Positions 43,219 through 52,690 of a stretch of DNA of 64,000 nucleotides are shown one piece after another. This DNA is from JAIBBD01 sp041390685 (GTDB lineage: Bacteria > Chloroflexota > Dehalococcoidia > UBA2979): the NCBI GenBank assembly GCA_041390685.1, contig JAWKPL010000001.1:2170001-2234000 (forward strand), written 5' to 3'. Position 1 is the first letter of the stretch; each line of letters starts with the position of its first letter. A program made the position numbers and the translations under genes. The notes under the pieces were generated by a model. That model worked only from the letters and a program-made list of their open reading frames with translations, did no database searches and was not told the origin of the DNA.

Positions 43219-45360
43219 TCAGCCGTCAGCCGAGATGACGGCGAGGAGGTCCTGTCCGAACTCACGGACGCGTGCGTCCCCCATCCCCCAGACGGCGCGG
43301 AGCGCGTCTTCGTCCAGCGGACGCCGGGCCGCAAGCTCGCGGGCGGTGCGGTCGCTGAAGAGGGTGTACGCGGGGACGCCCTCGTCGCGTGCACGCTGGA
43401 GCCGCCAGGCGCGCAGCCGCTGGTAGAGCGGGTCGTCGTATGCGACTTCGGCTTCGTTCGAGGTCGGGCGGGCCGCCCGGGGTCGGGCGGGGGCTCGGGC
43501 GGCCTCGGGATGAAGTCCTTCCCAGCGCGCCACGACGGATAGCAGGCGGTCGCCGAACCAGCGAAAGCGTGTCTCGCCCATCCCCCAGATATCGAGGAGG
43601 GCGTCCTGGGAGCGGGGACGGTACGTCGCGATCTCGCGGGCGGTGCGCTCCTCGAAGACGAGGTAGGGCGGGCGGCCCGAGGCGCGAGCGATGTCGGCGC
43701 GCGTGTCGAGCAGGTCGTTGAAGAGGTCGATGGGGTAGTCGGGGGCGGCGGGGATGCCCTGTCCGCGGCAGTTGTCGCAGTTGGCGCAGCGGTCGGGGGC
43801 GTCCTCGCCAAAGTAGCGGAGGATGAGGGCGCGGCGGCAGCCGGATGTCTCCGCGTACTCGATCATCTGGGCGAGGCGTGACTCGGCGTAGCGGCGGCGC
43901 TCCTCGATGGGGCTGATATCGAGCACGGCGTCGCGGTCGCGCGAGGTCAGGCGGAGCATTCCGGGCTCGATGAGTGCGCTCGCGCGGAGGGCGGTCAGTG
44001 CCACGGGCAGGCCTTCGGTGGAGCTCGCCTCGAGGGCGTCGTTGTACGGGACGGGGCGATCGCCGGCCCACTCCTGCAACTCGATCAGGCGCCACCAGAT
44101 GCGGCGCAGCTCGCGCTCATCCGGGTGGGCCTGGTCGATGAAGCGGCGCTGGAGCGCCGCGTCCCGGCGGGCGTAGAGCAGGGTGCACTCGGCGGGGTCG
44201 CCGTCGCGACCGGCACGGCCTGCCTCCTGGTAGTAGGCCTCGATGCGTCCGGGCACGTGCGTGTGTACGACATAACGTACGTCAGGCTTGTCGATGCCCA
44301 TGCCGAAGGCGTTCGTGGCGACGAGGACGGGCACGTCGCCAGTGATAAACCGTCGCTGGACGCGGGCGCGTTCGCCGGCCGGCATTCCGGCGTGGTAGGC
44401 GAGGGCTGGGACACCGGCGGCGACCAGGGCAGCCGCGGTATCTTCAACATTGCGGCGGGTGCGGGCGTACACGATGCCGGCCTGACCGCGGTGGCGGCGG
44501 GCGTAGCGAACGAGCCAATCGAGGCGCTCGCCATCGCTATTCACGTGGACGACGCCGAGGTGGAGGTTGGGACGGTCGAAGGTGGTGAGTACCTCGTCGG
44601 CGCGGCCGGAGACGCCGAGGCGTGCGAGGATGTCGCGGCGCACGAGGGGGTCGGCGGTGGCCGTGAGCGCCAGGGTGCGGGGAGCGCCGAGGCGCTCGCG
44701 GACGGCGCCGAGAGCGAGGTAGTCGGGTCGGAAATCGTGCCCCCACTCAGAGATGCAGTGGGCCTCGTCGATGACGAACAGGTTGACGCCCGCCGCGGAC
44801 AGGCCGTCGACGAAGCGCTGATTGGCGAAGCGCTCCGGGGCGACGAACAGGAGCGGGGCGCGGCCCTCGATGAAGTCGCGGTAGCGGGCGTTCTGCTCAG
44901 AGCGGCCGAGCGACGAGTTGATGAAGGTGGCGGGGACGCCCGTGGCCTGGAGCGCTTCGACCTGGTCCTGCATGAGCGCAATCAGGGGCGACACGACGAG
45001 GGTGCGACCGACCTCGAGGGAGGGAAGCACGTAGCAGAGGCTCTTGCCTGAACCGGTGGGCATGACTCCCAGGACATCCCGGCGGGCGAGGTGGGTGAGC
45101 ACCTCGGCCTGCCCGCGCCGGAAGTCCGGGTAGCCGAACACGGACTGCAGACGCGCTCGATAGACATCGAGGTCAGCGGGGAGATCGGGGGACGCCGCCG
45201 GGCGTGGCGCGACGGCAGGACGTGGCGGCGCAGGAGCGCTCGGGCGGGCCACGGCCGTCTCGAATCCGGGCAGGGGCGCCGGGCCATCGGCCCTGATCCC
45301 GCAGGAGGGACAGAAGACCGCACCGTCCTCGAGTGGCGAGCCGCAGCGGAGGCAGGTCAC
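43219..45360 (-). CDS. recQ: RecQ DNA helicase with N-terminal zinc ribbon and two HRDC domains
   Basis: 713 aa, GTG start. Order: a zinc ribbon (C3, C6, C17, C20), the RecA-like pair with Walker A MPTGSGKSLC and the DEAH box IDEAHCISEWGHDFRPDY, the RQC zinc region CANCDNC, then two HRDC repeats (about 560-630 and 640-710) each with an Arg-rich LFSDRTAREL/VFEERTAREI core. It unwinds branched DNA in recombination and repair. The added zinc ribbon and double HRDC are less common. Confidence 0.95.
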   Translation of the reverse strand: MTCLRCGSPLEDGAVFCPSCGIRADGPAPLPGFETAVARPSAPAPPRPAVAPRPAASPDLPADLDVYRARLQSVFGYPDFRRGQAEVLTHLARRDVLGVMPTGSGKSLCYVLPSLEVGRTLVVSPLIALMQDQVEALQATGVPATFINSSLGRSEQNARYRDFIEGRAPLLFVAPERFANQRFVDGLSAAGVNLFVIDEAHCISEWGHDFRPDYLALGAVRERLGAPRTLALTATADPLVRRDILARLGVSGRADEVLTTFDRPNLHLGVVHVNSDGERLDWLVRYARRHRGQAGIVYARTRRNVEDTAAALVAAGVPALAYHAGMPAGERARVQRRFITGDVPVLVATNAFGMGIDKPDVRYVVHTHVPGRIEAYYQEAGRAGRDGDPAECTLLYARRDAALQRRFIDQAHPDERELRRIWWRLIELQEWAGDRPVPYNDALEASSTEGLPVALTALRASALIEPGMLRLTSRDRDAVLDISPIEERRRYAESRLAQMIEYAETSGCRRALILRYFGEDAPDRCANCDNCRGQGIPAAPDYPIDLFNDLLDTRADIARASGRPPYLVFEERTAREIATYRPRSQDALLDIWGMGETRFRWFGDRLLSVVARWEGLHPEAARAPARPRAARPTSNEAEVAYDDPLYQRLRAWRLQRARDEGVPAYTLFSDRTARELAARRPLDEDALRAVWGMGDARVREFGQDLLAVISADG

Positions 45361-45385
45361 CGCCGCATCGTACCGTACATGTGTG

Positions 45386-45895
45386 CTAAGTGGAGGTGGT
45401 GACGCCCGCCAGCTCCTCGGCGCGCGCGACCAGGCCGGGGACGTCGGAAATCTCGCCCTCCACCGTCAGGTGTTGACCCTCTCGAGGCATGAACTTCCAG
45501 CGGACGTTGCCCATCGTCTCGACGCGCTCAATGCGGTCAACGTGTGCCCAGGCCACCTCGCGGAGGATGCGGCCGTCGTGCAGCGCCAGGGCTCGGCGGT
45601 CGGTGAGGACGATGGCGGTGGCCGTCGCGCGCCAGGTCAGAAGCACGACCGGGAGCATGAAGACGGTGATGCCGGCGAGGAACAGACCGAAGCCAGTGGC
45701 CTCGGCAGTCCCGCTCAGCAGGCCGAAGGCGACGAAGGCGACGGCGCCGAGCAGCGGAAGGGCGAACGAGGCGTGGTTCCACCAGTGCGACTCGTTCGGA
45801 TGCACGGACACGACTTCCTCATGCAGGAGGCTGTCGATGAACACCTGGTCGGGCGTGTGGACGGCGGGAGGAGCGTCGATGGCGTCTGGTGGCAT
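45386..45895 (-). CDS. Membrane protein with bacterial PH domain
   Basis: 169 aa. Short N-terminal cytosolic part, two membrane helices (about 43-65 and 69-88) and a PH-like bPH_2 domain (about 90-169; LTDRRALALHDGRILREV, WAHVDRIERVE). PH domains of this type are common in small membrane proteins with no known role. It lies between recQ and a small unknown gene. Confidence 0.82.
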   Translation of the reverse strand: MPPDAIDAPPAVHTPDQVFIDSLLHEEVVSVHPNESHWWNHASFALPLLGAVAFVAFGLLSGTAEATGFGLFLAGITVFMLPVVLLTWRATATAIVLTDRRALALHDGRILREVAWAHVDRIERVETMGNVRWKFMPREGQHLTVEGEISDVPGLVARAEELAGVTTST

Positions 45896-45925
45896 GCTGC
45901 CATTGTGCCACCGGACGGCGGATCT

Positions 45926-46297
45926 TCAGGAGATGTAGCGGAGGTCGACGCCGTACCCACTCGGGAGACCGGCGTAGCGTGTCGGAATCCAGTGGGCGAC
46001 GTGCTCCTCGTGCCAGATGTGATCGGGGATGAGACCGACGAGCAACTCCATCTCGAACTCGATGTGCGGCTGACTCCCGGACACGACGAGGACCGCTCGC
46101 TCCAGGGGGCGCCCGCCGGGTCTCGACCTTCGGGAGGGGTAGGGCCCAACGAGGAGGGCAGCGCTGCCCTTGAAGGGGTTGAGACCCTGGTCGCGCATGT
46201 CCGCCATCACCTGCGCGAAGTCGGCCTTCATGTCGGGGCGGACCCCGGCAATCAACGTCCTGCGCTGGGCAGCCTCGAGGACTGTGATCGCGACCAT
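45926..46297 (-). CDS. Conserved-looking hypothetical protein, possibly soluble
   Basis: 123 aa from the ATG at 46297 (AGGAGAG 7 nt upstream; an earlier in-frame ATG at 46333 lacks a site). Mixed alpha/beta, no signal peptide or membrane helix. Motifs such as DMRDQGLNPFKGSAALLVGPYP do not match a family I know. The ribosome site and protein-like composition support a real gene. Confidence 0.6.
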   Translation of the reverse strand: MVAITVLEAAQRRTLIAGVRPDMKADFAQVMADMRDQGLNPFKGSAALLVGPYPSRRSRPGGRPLERAVLVVSGSQPHIEFEMELLVGLIPDHIWHEEHVAHWIPTRYAGLPSGYGVDLRYIS

Positions 46298-46348
46298 GCC
46301 TGCTCTCCTGATAACAGGGTAGCCGAAGGGCATGCGCGCCGGTGCGGG

Positions 46349-46840
46349 CTAGATGTTCTCCTCGACGGTGCGGGCGAGGCGCTCCGCAGACCGATCGGCG
46401 TCGTCGAAGAGATGAGAGAAGAGGCGACGAGTCTCCTCGGGCCGCTCGTTCTGCATCCGGTCGAGTTCGTCCTCGCTGTACCCCTGTTCGCGCTCGAGGA
46501 TGCGCGTGCGGACGACGGCCCATTCGTCCGGGCCCCAGACGATGGCGGCGGCCTCGACGGCCATCTGGTCCTCGTCGGGCGGGAGGGCTTCAGCGGCACG
46601 TTCCTCTGCAACGGCGGTGCGGCTGACCTCGTAGCCGCCAATCGCGTCGCGGTTGGCGGCCAGGGTCACAGACGAAGGATCGGAGGCGGTGATGAGCGAG
46701 GCTGGGAGCCAGTAGTCGGGCGCCATCGAAGCGTCGACGTGGACGTAGCGACCGACGATGTCCTTCACCGCACCAATGTCGTGGCCGTCTGCCGTCAGAA
46801 TGCGTGCGCCAATGGTGACGTCGTAGGTGTCCATGCTCAT
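46349..46840 (-). CDS. PRC-barrel/DUF2171-like protein
   Basis: 163 aa from the ATG at 46840 (GAGGAGAG upstream). Residues about 5-65 form a PRC-barrel-like strand set: GARILTADGHDIGAVKDIVG and DYWLPASLI, as in DUF2171 proteins. A helical acidic C-terminal part follows. Its role is unknown; PRC-barrels bind RNA or proteins in other cases. Confidence 0.68.
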   Translation of the reverse strand: MSMDTYDVTIGARILTADGHDIGAVKDIVGRYVHVDASMAPDYWLPASLITASDPSSVTLAANRDAIGGYEVSRTAVAEERAAEALPPDEDQMAVEAAAIVWGPDEWAVVRTRILEREQGYSEDELDRMQNERPEETRRLFSHLFDDADRSAERLARTVEENI

Positions 46841-46947
46841 GGCGTGCTCTCCTCGCTCGCTGCGGTCAACGAGAGCGTACGGGCGTGGAGGCGGCCCCAC
46901 GCTCAGAGGCGGGGACGGAGGGGTTGCAAGCGCATCGCAGTACGAGG

Positions 46948-47021
46948 TGGCTGGGGACCGAGGATTCGAACCTCGACTTACTGATCCAGAGTCAGCTGTC
47001 CTACCCTTAGACGAGTCCCCA
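46948..47021 (-). tRNA. tRNA-Gln (anticodon CTG)
   Basis: Acceptor TGGGGAC/GTCCCCA, anticodon loop CTCTGGA (CTG), T-arm CGAGG-TTCGAAT-CCTCG, encoded CCA. Confidence 0.96.
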
Positions 47022-47070
47022 CCGGGTGTACCAGACTAGCAAGCTTCCGCGGTGCGGTCATCCGGGCCGG

Positions 47071-48549
47071 TCATACTGCAGCGCCGCGAAGGGCCTCCGC
47101 GGCCCTCGTCAGGCGGCCCAAGGAGCGACTGCGGCCCACGAGCTCCATCGACTCGAAAAGCGGGGGCGTGACGTTCTTTCCGGTGACCGCGAGCCGGCAC
47201 AGCATGAACAGGTCGCCGGGCTTCTCGCCGGTTTCCGAGGCGACGGTGCGCAAGTGTTCCTCGAGGGTGGCCGCGTCCCACGAGTCGAGGGCCTCGAGTG
47301 CGGCGACGGCGGCTTCGACGGCGGGGGCCGCCGCCTCGGGGCGGTTGCGGTACGCCTTGCCGAGGAGTTGCTCGGGCTCCGGCGCCGGCACTTCGGCGGC
47401 GAAGAAGAAGTCGACCAGCGCGGTCACCTCCGGCAGGAGCTTGACGCGCTCGCGGACGAGCGGCGTGATGGCGGCCACGAGCGCGCGGTCGAGCGGGCGG
47501 GGAACATCGAGGGGCAGCGCGCGGTCGAGCTCGCGGGCGAAGACCTCGGCCAACTCGTCCTCGGCCATCGAGCGCATGTAGACGCCGTTCATCCACTCGA
47601 GCTTCTGGGTGTCGAAGACCGCGGGGTGGACGACGAGGTCCTTGATATCGAATGCCTCGACCACCTGAGCGCGCGCGAGGATCTCCGTCGCGCCGTCCGG
47701 GGACCAACCAAGGATGGAGAGGAAGTTGAAGAGGGCGTCGGGAAGGTATCCCTCCGCGGCGTATTCGAGGACGGACTTCGCGCCGTGGCGCTTGGAAAGC
47801 TTGCCGCCGTCTGGACCGAGGATCACGGGTGTATGGACGTAGATGGGGACTGGGTGTCCGAGCGCCTCGAACAGGCGGACGTGCCTCGGAGCGGACGGGA
47901 GCCACTCATCGCCGCGGGTGACGTGTGTGGTGGCCATCAGGTGGTCGTCGACGGCGTGGGCGAGGTGGTAGGTGGGGAATCCGTCCGACTTCAGGATAAC
48001 GAAGTCATCGAGGAGGCGGTTCTCGTACGTGATCTCGCCCCGCAAGAGGTCGGTGAAGGTGGTGGTCCCTTCGCGGGGCATGGCAAAGCGCACCACGAAG
48101 GACTCACCTGCGGCTGCGCGGGTCGCCGCTTCGGCGGGTGGGATCGCGCGGCAGCGGCCGTCGTACCCCGGTGGCTGCTTCGCGGCGCGTTGCGCTTCGC
48201 GCATCGCTTCGAGGTCAGCAGGGGTGCAGAAGCAGCGGTAGGCGTTCTCGGTGGCGAGGAGCCGACCGGAGGCCTCATCGTAGTGGTGAAGGCGCTGCGA
48301 CTGGACGTACGGGCCGTAGGGGCCGCCGACGTCCGGTCCCTCGTCCCAGTCGAGCCCGAGCCAGCGCAGCGAGTCCTCGATGCGCTCGATCGAGCCGGGG
48401 ACAAGGCGGGTCTGATCCGTGTCCTCGATGCGGAGGTAGAAGACGCCACCTTCATGGCGCGCGTATGCCCACGCCCATAAGGCGGAGCGGATATTGCCGA
48501 CGTGCGGGTCACCAGTGGGGCTGGGGGCGTAGCGGAGGCGCACGGTCAC
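47071..48549 (-). CDS. gltX: Glutamyl-tRNA synthetase
   Basis: 492 aa, GTG start overlapping the rluD stop by 4 nt. Class I synthetase: HIGH-like PSPTGDPHVGNIRSAL and KMSKS-like GGKLSKRHGAKS. An anticodon-binding helical C-terminal domain is present. It charges tRNA-Glu, and in many bacteria also tRNA-Gln (then fixed by GatCAB). It is the last gene of lspA-rluD-gltX and sits next to tRNA-Gln. Confidence 0.96.
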   Translation of the reverse strand: MTVRLRYAPSPTGDPHVGNIRSALWAWAYARHEGGVFYLRIEDTDQTRLVPGSIERIEDSLRWLGLDWDEGPDVGGPYGPYVQSQRLHHYDEASGRLLATENAYRCFCTPADLEAMREAQRAAKQPPGYDGRCRAIPPAEAATRAAAGESFVVRFAMPREGTTTFTDLLRGEITYENRLLDDFVILKSDGFPTYHLAHAVDDHLMATTHVTRGDEWLPSAPRHVRLFEALGHPVPIYVHTPVILGPDGGKLSKRHGAKSVLEYAAEGYLPDALFNFLSILGWSPDGATEILARAQVVEAFDIKDLVVHPAVFDTQKLEWMNGVYMRSMAEDELAEVFARELDRALPLDVPRPLDRALVAAITPLVRERVKLLPEVTALVDFFFAAEVPAPEPEQLLGKAYRNRPEAAAPAVEAAVAALEALDSWDAATLEEHLRTVASETGEKPGDLFMLCRLAVTGKNVTPPLFESMELVGRSRSLGRLTRAAEALRGAAV

Positions 48550-49505
48550 GGGCGGCCATCCTCAGGCACGTCGACGAGGCGATCGGACGCATCGAAGCCG
48601 TGCCGGTCGCGCAGGTCGGCGACCGCGGCCTGCATGTCCGCGGGGAGCGGCGCCTCGAACTCACGCCACTCATCGGTGGAGGGGAGGCGCAGGCCAAGGC
48701 GCCAGGCGTGGAGGGCCTGACGGGCGATCAGCGGGGACGGCAGTCCGTACAGCGTGTCGCCGAGCACCGGATGGCCGACGGCCTCGAGGTGGACGCGGAT
48801 TTGATGCGTGCGTCCGGTGTAGATACGGACCTCGAGCAGTGCCGCCTCGTCGCTGTACTGCTCGCGGACGCGATACTCCGTGTGGGCGCTGTCACCTTCC
48901 TCGACGACGGCGCGCTTGCGCGGGTCGAGGGGATCGAGGCCAAGCGGGGCGTCGATGATGCCCGCGGGGGGCTCGATGCGACCGGCGGCCAGTGTGAGAT
49001 AGAGCTTCACAGTCTCGCGGTGACGCCACTGGTCCTTGAGCGTCTGCTGCGCGATGGCAGTCTTCGCGTAGGCGAGGACACCAGAGGTCTCGCGGTCGAG
49101 GCGGTGGACGACGCCGGGCCGTTCGCCATCGATGGCGGCGAGTTCGGGGTAGCGGGCGCGCATCACATCGACCAGGGTCACGCCGGTCAGCCCGGGGACA
49201 GGGTGGACGATCAGGCCCGGCTGTTTGTCGATGATGACCACGTGCTCGTCCTCGTACAGCACCTGCAGGGGGTAGGACGCGGCGGCGGCCATGTCGACGC
49301 CGCGGTCGGGGACGCACACCTCAACGACGCTGCCTGCGCCGACGGCGTATGCGGGCCGTGAGGCGGTCGTCTCGTCGACTCGCACGTGTCCCTGCGCGAT
49401 GAGCTTCTGGGCCTGCGCGCGGGAGATGTCCGGGACAGCGGTGGCCATAAGGCGGTCGAGGCGGTCGGCGTGTCCCGCGCGGAAACGGCGGATCGGCTCG
49501 CTCAT
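48546..49505 (-). CDS. rluD: RluD/RluA-type large-subunit pseudouridine synthase
   Basis: 319 aa. N-terminal S4 RNA-binding domain (RLDRLMATAVPDISRAQAQK), catalytic motif GVVHRLDRETSGVLAYAKT with the active Asp, and a TGRTHQIRVHLEAVGHPVLGD block. Modifies uridines in 23S rRNA. It overlaps both neighbours by 4 nt (ATGA), so it is translationally coupled to lspA and gltX. Confidence 0.95.
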   Translation of the reverse strand: MSEPIRRFRAGHADRLDRLMATAVPDISRAQAQKLIAQGHVRVDETTASRPAYAVGAGSVVEVCVPDRGVDMAAAASYPLQVLYEDEHVVIIDKQPGLIVHPVPGLTGVTLVDVMRARYPELAAIDGERPGVVHRLDRETSGVLAYAKTAIAQQTLKDQWRHRETVKLYLTLAAGRIEPPAGIIDAPLGLDPLDPRKRAVVEEGDSAHTEYRVREQYSDEAALLEVRIYTGRTHQIRVHLEAVGHPVLGDTLYGLPSPLIARQALHAWRLGLRLPSTDEWREFEAPLPADMQAAVADLRDRHGFDASDRLVDVPEDGRP

Positions 49506-50026
49506 CGGCGCGCTTCCTCGCGGAGGGTGAGGGCGACGATGGCGACGACGCCGCAGACGATCGCGGAGTCGGCGATGTTGAAGGCGGGGTAGTGCGTGGG
49601 GTCGATGAAGTCGGTCACGGTGCCCTTCGCGACGCGGTCGATCAGGTTGCCGATGGCTCCGCCGAGGATCAGGGAGAGTGCCGCCACGTACAAGCGCTGC
49701 GCAGGAGGCACGAGGAACATGTAGACGAGGATGGCGGCAACGCCGATCGCGGCGGCCGCGAGGAGGAAGGCGCCGGCTCCCTGGAGAATGCCGAAGGCCG
49801 CCCCGGCGTTCTCAACGTGAGAGATCGCGAGGATGGCGTCGGTCGACGGCCATGCCTCGCCTTCCGCGAGCCAGCCGCGGATGACGGCCTTTGTGAGCTG
49901 GTCGGCGGCGACGATGGCGACGCTGATCAGGAGGTAGGGCGCGAGGTGCCGCCGTTCAGCGCTGTGAGCGGCGAGGCGATCGCGGAGCGTGGGTCCTCGG
50001 AGGACGGTCTCTTCCATCGATCCCAT
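49502..50026 (-). CDS. lspA: Lipoprotein signal peptidase II
   Basis: 174 aa from the ATG at 50026 (a second ATG at 50017 is equally possible). Removes lipoprotein signal peptides. Four membrane helices; the two catalytic Asp are in GGAIGNLIDRVAKGTVTDF and AFNIADSAIVCG. Its presence fits the many lipobox proteins in this window. First gene of lspA-rluD-gltX. Confidence 0.95.
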   Translation of the reverse strand: MGSMEETVLRGPTLRDRLAAHSAERRHLAPYLLISVAIVAADQLTKAVIRGWLAEGEAWPSTDAILAISHVENAGAAFGILQGAGAFLLAAAAIGVAAILVYMFLVPPAQRLYVAALSLILGGAIGNLIDRVAKGTVTDFIDPTHYPAFNIADSAIVCGVVAIVALTLREEARR

Positions 50027-50139
50027 CGTACCGAAGGGGGGCGCTGCGATCCGGGGTGCGCTCGTCAGGAACTTCATTGAGAGGGGTGTTCGGAGCCGGT
50101 ACCCTGACGCAACACCATCGACGAAGAAAGGGGTGTGCA

Positions 50140-50742
50140 TTGACCCTCGAGATCTCGCGGCGGGAGATGCCGCACTCGACGGACAAGACGCCGCGACTCG
50201 CGCCCGGTCAGCGGCTGACCGAGGGCTTCCCGGTGCTGACGTACGGCGGCGTCCCGAAGATCGACCTCGCCACGTGGCAGTTCCGGGTCTTCGGCCTGGT
50301 CGAGGAAGAGGTGACGCTGAGCTGGGAACAGTTCCTCGCGCTGCCTCAGAGCAAGAGCCATTCGGATATCCACTGCGTGACGACCTGGAGCCGGTACGAC
50401 AACGACTGGGAGGGCGTGCGGATCGCGGACATGCTGTCGCTGGTCAAGGTGAAGCCGGAGGCCAAACACGTCATGTTCCACTCGTACGGGGGGTACACGA
50501 CAAACGTGCCGCTCGATGAGTTGCTGTATAACGACGCGCTGCTGGCACACACCCACGATGGGGCGCCGCTGCCCCTCGAGCACGGCGGACCGCTGCGGGG
50601 GGTCGTCCCTCACCTGTACTTCTGGAAGAGCGCGAAATGGGTGCGCGGCATCGAGTTGATGGCCGAGGAGCGCCCGGGGTTCTGGGAGATGTACGGGTAT
50701 CACATCCACGGTGACCCGTGGAAGGAAGAGCGGTACAGCTGA
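50140..50742 (+). CDS. Sulfite-oxidase-like molybdopterin oxidoreductase (cytosolic, no Tat signal)
   Basis: 200 aa from the TTG at 50140 (AAAGGGG 6 nt upstream; an ATG at 50167 is possible). The SUOX/YedY Moco domain is seen in FRVFGLVEEEVTLSWEQFLAL and DIHCVTTWSRYDNDWEGVRI, with Cys79 as the Mo ligand; later GGYTTNVPLDELL and VPHLYFWKSAKWVRGIEL. It is short, without the dimerisation domain or export signal. The substrate is unknown. Confidence 0.88.
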   Translation: MTLEISRREMPHSTDKTPRLAPGQRLTEGFPVLTYGGVPKIDLATWQFRVFGLVEEEVTLSWEQFLALPQSKSHSDIHCVTTWSRYDNDWEGVRIADMLSLVKVKPEAKHVMFHSYGGYTTNVPLDELLYNDALLAHTHDGAPLPLEHGGPLRGVVPHLYFWKSAKWVRGIELMAEERPGFWEMYGYHIHGDPWKEERYS

Positions 50743-50747
50743 ACAGG

Positions 50748-50769
50748 GCGCCCCCGGGTTCGGGGGCGC
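50748..50769. terminator. Bidirectional hairpin between convergent genes
   Basis: GCGCCCCCG/CGGGGGCGC, 9 bp, GGTT loop, followed on the plus strand by a weak TGCTCTTTC tract. It separates the sulfite-oxidase-like gene and the malic-enzyme gene. Confidence 0.7.
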
Positions 50770-50794
50770 TGCTCTTTCGGCGTGCCGACGCGCG

Positions 50795-52264
50795 CTAGAT
50801 GAAGACGCGTGAGCCCTTGTCACGGACCTTCCCGGAGCGCCTGGCCTCGGCGGCGACGGCGGTGGCGACCCGTTCCGCGACATCCGGATTGAAGACCGAG
50901 GGGAGGATGTAGTCCTCGTTCAAGAGGTTGTCGGGGATGGTCTCCGCTATGGCGCGGGCGGCGACGATCTTCATTTCCTCGGAGATGGTCGTAGCGGCGG
51001 ATTCGAAGGCGCCACGGAAGAGGCCGGGGAAGCAGAGGACGTTGTTGACCTGGTTCGGGTAGTCGGAGCGGCCGGTGGCGACGATGCGCACCTGGTCCTG
51101 GATGAGCTCTGGCATGATCTCGGGCTCGGGGTTAGAGAGGGCGAAGACCATCGCATCCGGGTTCATGCGGGCGATCTGGTCGGCGGTCACCATGCGGGGG
51201 CCGGAGAGGCCGAGGAAGAGGTCGGCGTCCTGGAGGGCGTCACCAACCGAGCCGTCGAAGCCCTCGCGGTTGGTCCTGCGCGCGAAGCGTTCCTTGGCGG
51301 GGTTCATGCCCTCGACGCGGCCTTCGTAGATCGCGCCGGCGCGGTCGAAGCCGATGACGTTCTTGACGCCGAAGTTCATCAGGATGTCCGCGCAGGCGAC
51401 GCCGGCGGCGCCGACGCCGAGGAGGACGACCTTCAGATCCTCGGGCCGCTTCTGGATGATCTTGAGGCTGTTGATGACGCCCGCGAGGACGACCACGGCG
51501 GTACCGTGCTGGTCGTCGTGGAAGACGGGGATGTCGAGTGCGGCCTTGAGCTGGTCCTCGATCTCGAAGCAGCGGGGGGCGGAGATGTCCTCAAGGAGGA
51601 TGCCGCCGAAGCCGGGGGAAATCGCCTTGACGATGCGGACGATCTCGTCAGGGTCTTTCGTATTGAGGCAGATGGGCCAGGCGTCGATGTCGGCGAAGGC
51701 CTTGAAGAGCATCGACTTGCCCTCCATGACGGGCATGGCGGCCATGGGGCCGATGTCGCCGAGGCCGAGGACGGCGGTGCCGTCCGTGACGACGGCGACC
51801 GTGTTCGGCTTGACGGTGAGGGACCAGACGGCGTCCGGGTTGTCGTGGATCTGCATGGAGACGCGGGCGACGCCGGGCGTGTAGACGTGGGCGAGCTCGG
51901 CCATGGTGCGGATGTTGACCTTGTTGTGGACTTCGATCTTGCCGCGGCGGTGGAGCTGGAAGGTGCGGTCGGAGGCGTGCTGGACCTCGACGCCCGGGAC
52001 TTCGGCGACGCGGGCGACGACCTGACGGGCGTTCTCCTCATCGACGCAGTAGAGGCGGAGGTCACGGACAATCATGTCCGTGCGCGCCTCGACGATGTCG
52101 ATGGAGCCGATGTCGGCGCCCATCTCGCCGATGGCGGTGGTGACCTTGCCCAGGTTGCCGGGCTTGTTCTGGATGCGGAGCCGCAGGAGCAGCTGGTACC
52201 CGGAGACGGGGCTCTGGTACTCGTCGTGGACGTGGGCTTCGGTGCGGTCGTCAGTGGCGGTCAT
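50795..52264 (-). CDS. NAD(P)-dependent malic enzyme with N-terminal ACT domain
   Basis: 489 aa. Decarboxylates malate to pyruvate. The ACT domain (about 20-100; LLLRLRIQNKPGNLGKVTTA) suggests amino-acid control. Then the malic domain with HVYTPGVARV, DIGPMAAMPVMEGKSMLFK, and the NAD-binding part with LGVGAAGVACADILM. The catalytic Lys and Asp residues are within these blocks. Short ACT-type malic enzymes of about 470-490 aa are typical. No neighbours point to a pathway. Confidence 0.94.
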   Translation of the reverse strand: MTATDDRTEAHVHDEYQSPVSGYQLLLRLRIQNKPGNLGKVTTAIGEMGADIGSIDIVEARTDMIVRDLRLYCVDEENARQVVARVAEVPGVEVQHASDRTFQLHRRGKIEVHNKVNIRTMAELAHVYTPGVARVSMQIHDNPDAVWSLTVKPNTVAVVTDGTAVLGLGDIGPMAAMPVMEGKSMLFKAFADIDAWPICLNTKDPDEIVRIVKAISPGFGGILLEDISAPRCFEIEDQLKAALDIPVFHDDQHGTAVVVLAGVINSLKIIQKRPEDLKVVLLGVGAAGVACADILMNFGVKNVIGFDRAGAIYEGRVEGMNPAKERFARRTNREGFDGSVGDALQDADLFLGLSGPRMVTADQIARMNPDAMVFALSNPEPEIMPELIQDQVRIVATGRSDYPNQVNNVLCFPGLFRGAFESAATTISEEMKIVAARAIAETIPDNLLNEDYILPSVFNPDVAERVATAVAAEARRSGKVRDKGSRVFI

Positions 52265-52408
52265 GGTCGCGCTCCGTCAGGCAACGATAGTGCTTGAGAC
52301 TATACCGCTGAGGTCGCTTCTGGACAGGGGCCGTGCGGCCTGCGATGGGTGAGTCTGGATCGGGCATGACCGTCGGGGCTGGGGACGGTATCCTCAACGT
52401 GTCGGTAC

Positions 52409-52486
52409 GCCCCCATCGTCCAGGGGACCAGGACGCCACCCTTTCAAGGTGGAAACAGGGGTTCGAATCCCCTTGGGGGTACCACT
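52409..52486 (+). tRNA. tRNA-Glu (anticodon TTC)
   Basis: Acceptor GCCCCCA/TGGGGGT, anticodon loop CTTTCAA (TTC), T-arm with TTCGAAT, encoded CCA. The only tRNA on the plus strand. Confidence 0.96.
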
Positions 52487-52690
52487 TCTCCTCGTTCTCG
52501 GTCTGTGGCGCTCAGGGTTGTACCGAGCAGGCGCATCCCGACGCTGGTCGCCGCCGTACTCCTCGCAGAGACCGCCTCCGGAGGCAAGAATGCGTCCCGG
52601 GGGGCTTTGTAGCGATCCGGTCGGTTCGAGGGCGTCCGGCGGGTCGGCAGCGACGCATCCTTCGAGCGGGCGCTGCCCCGATTTCCTGGA

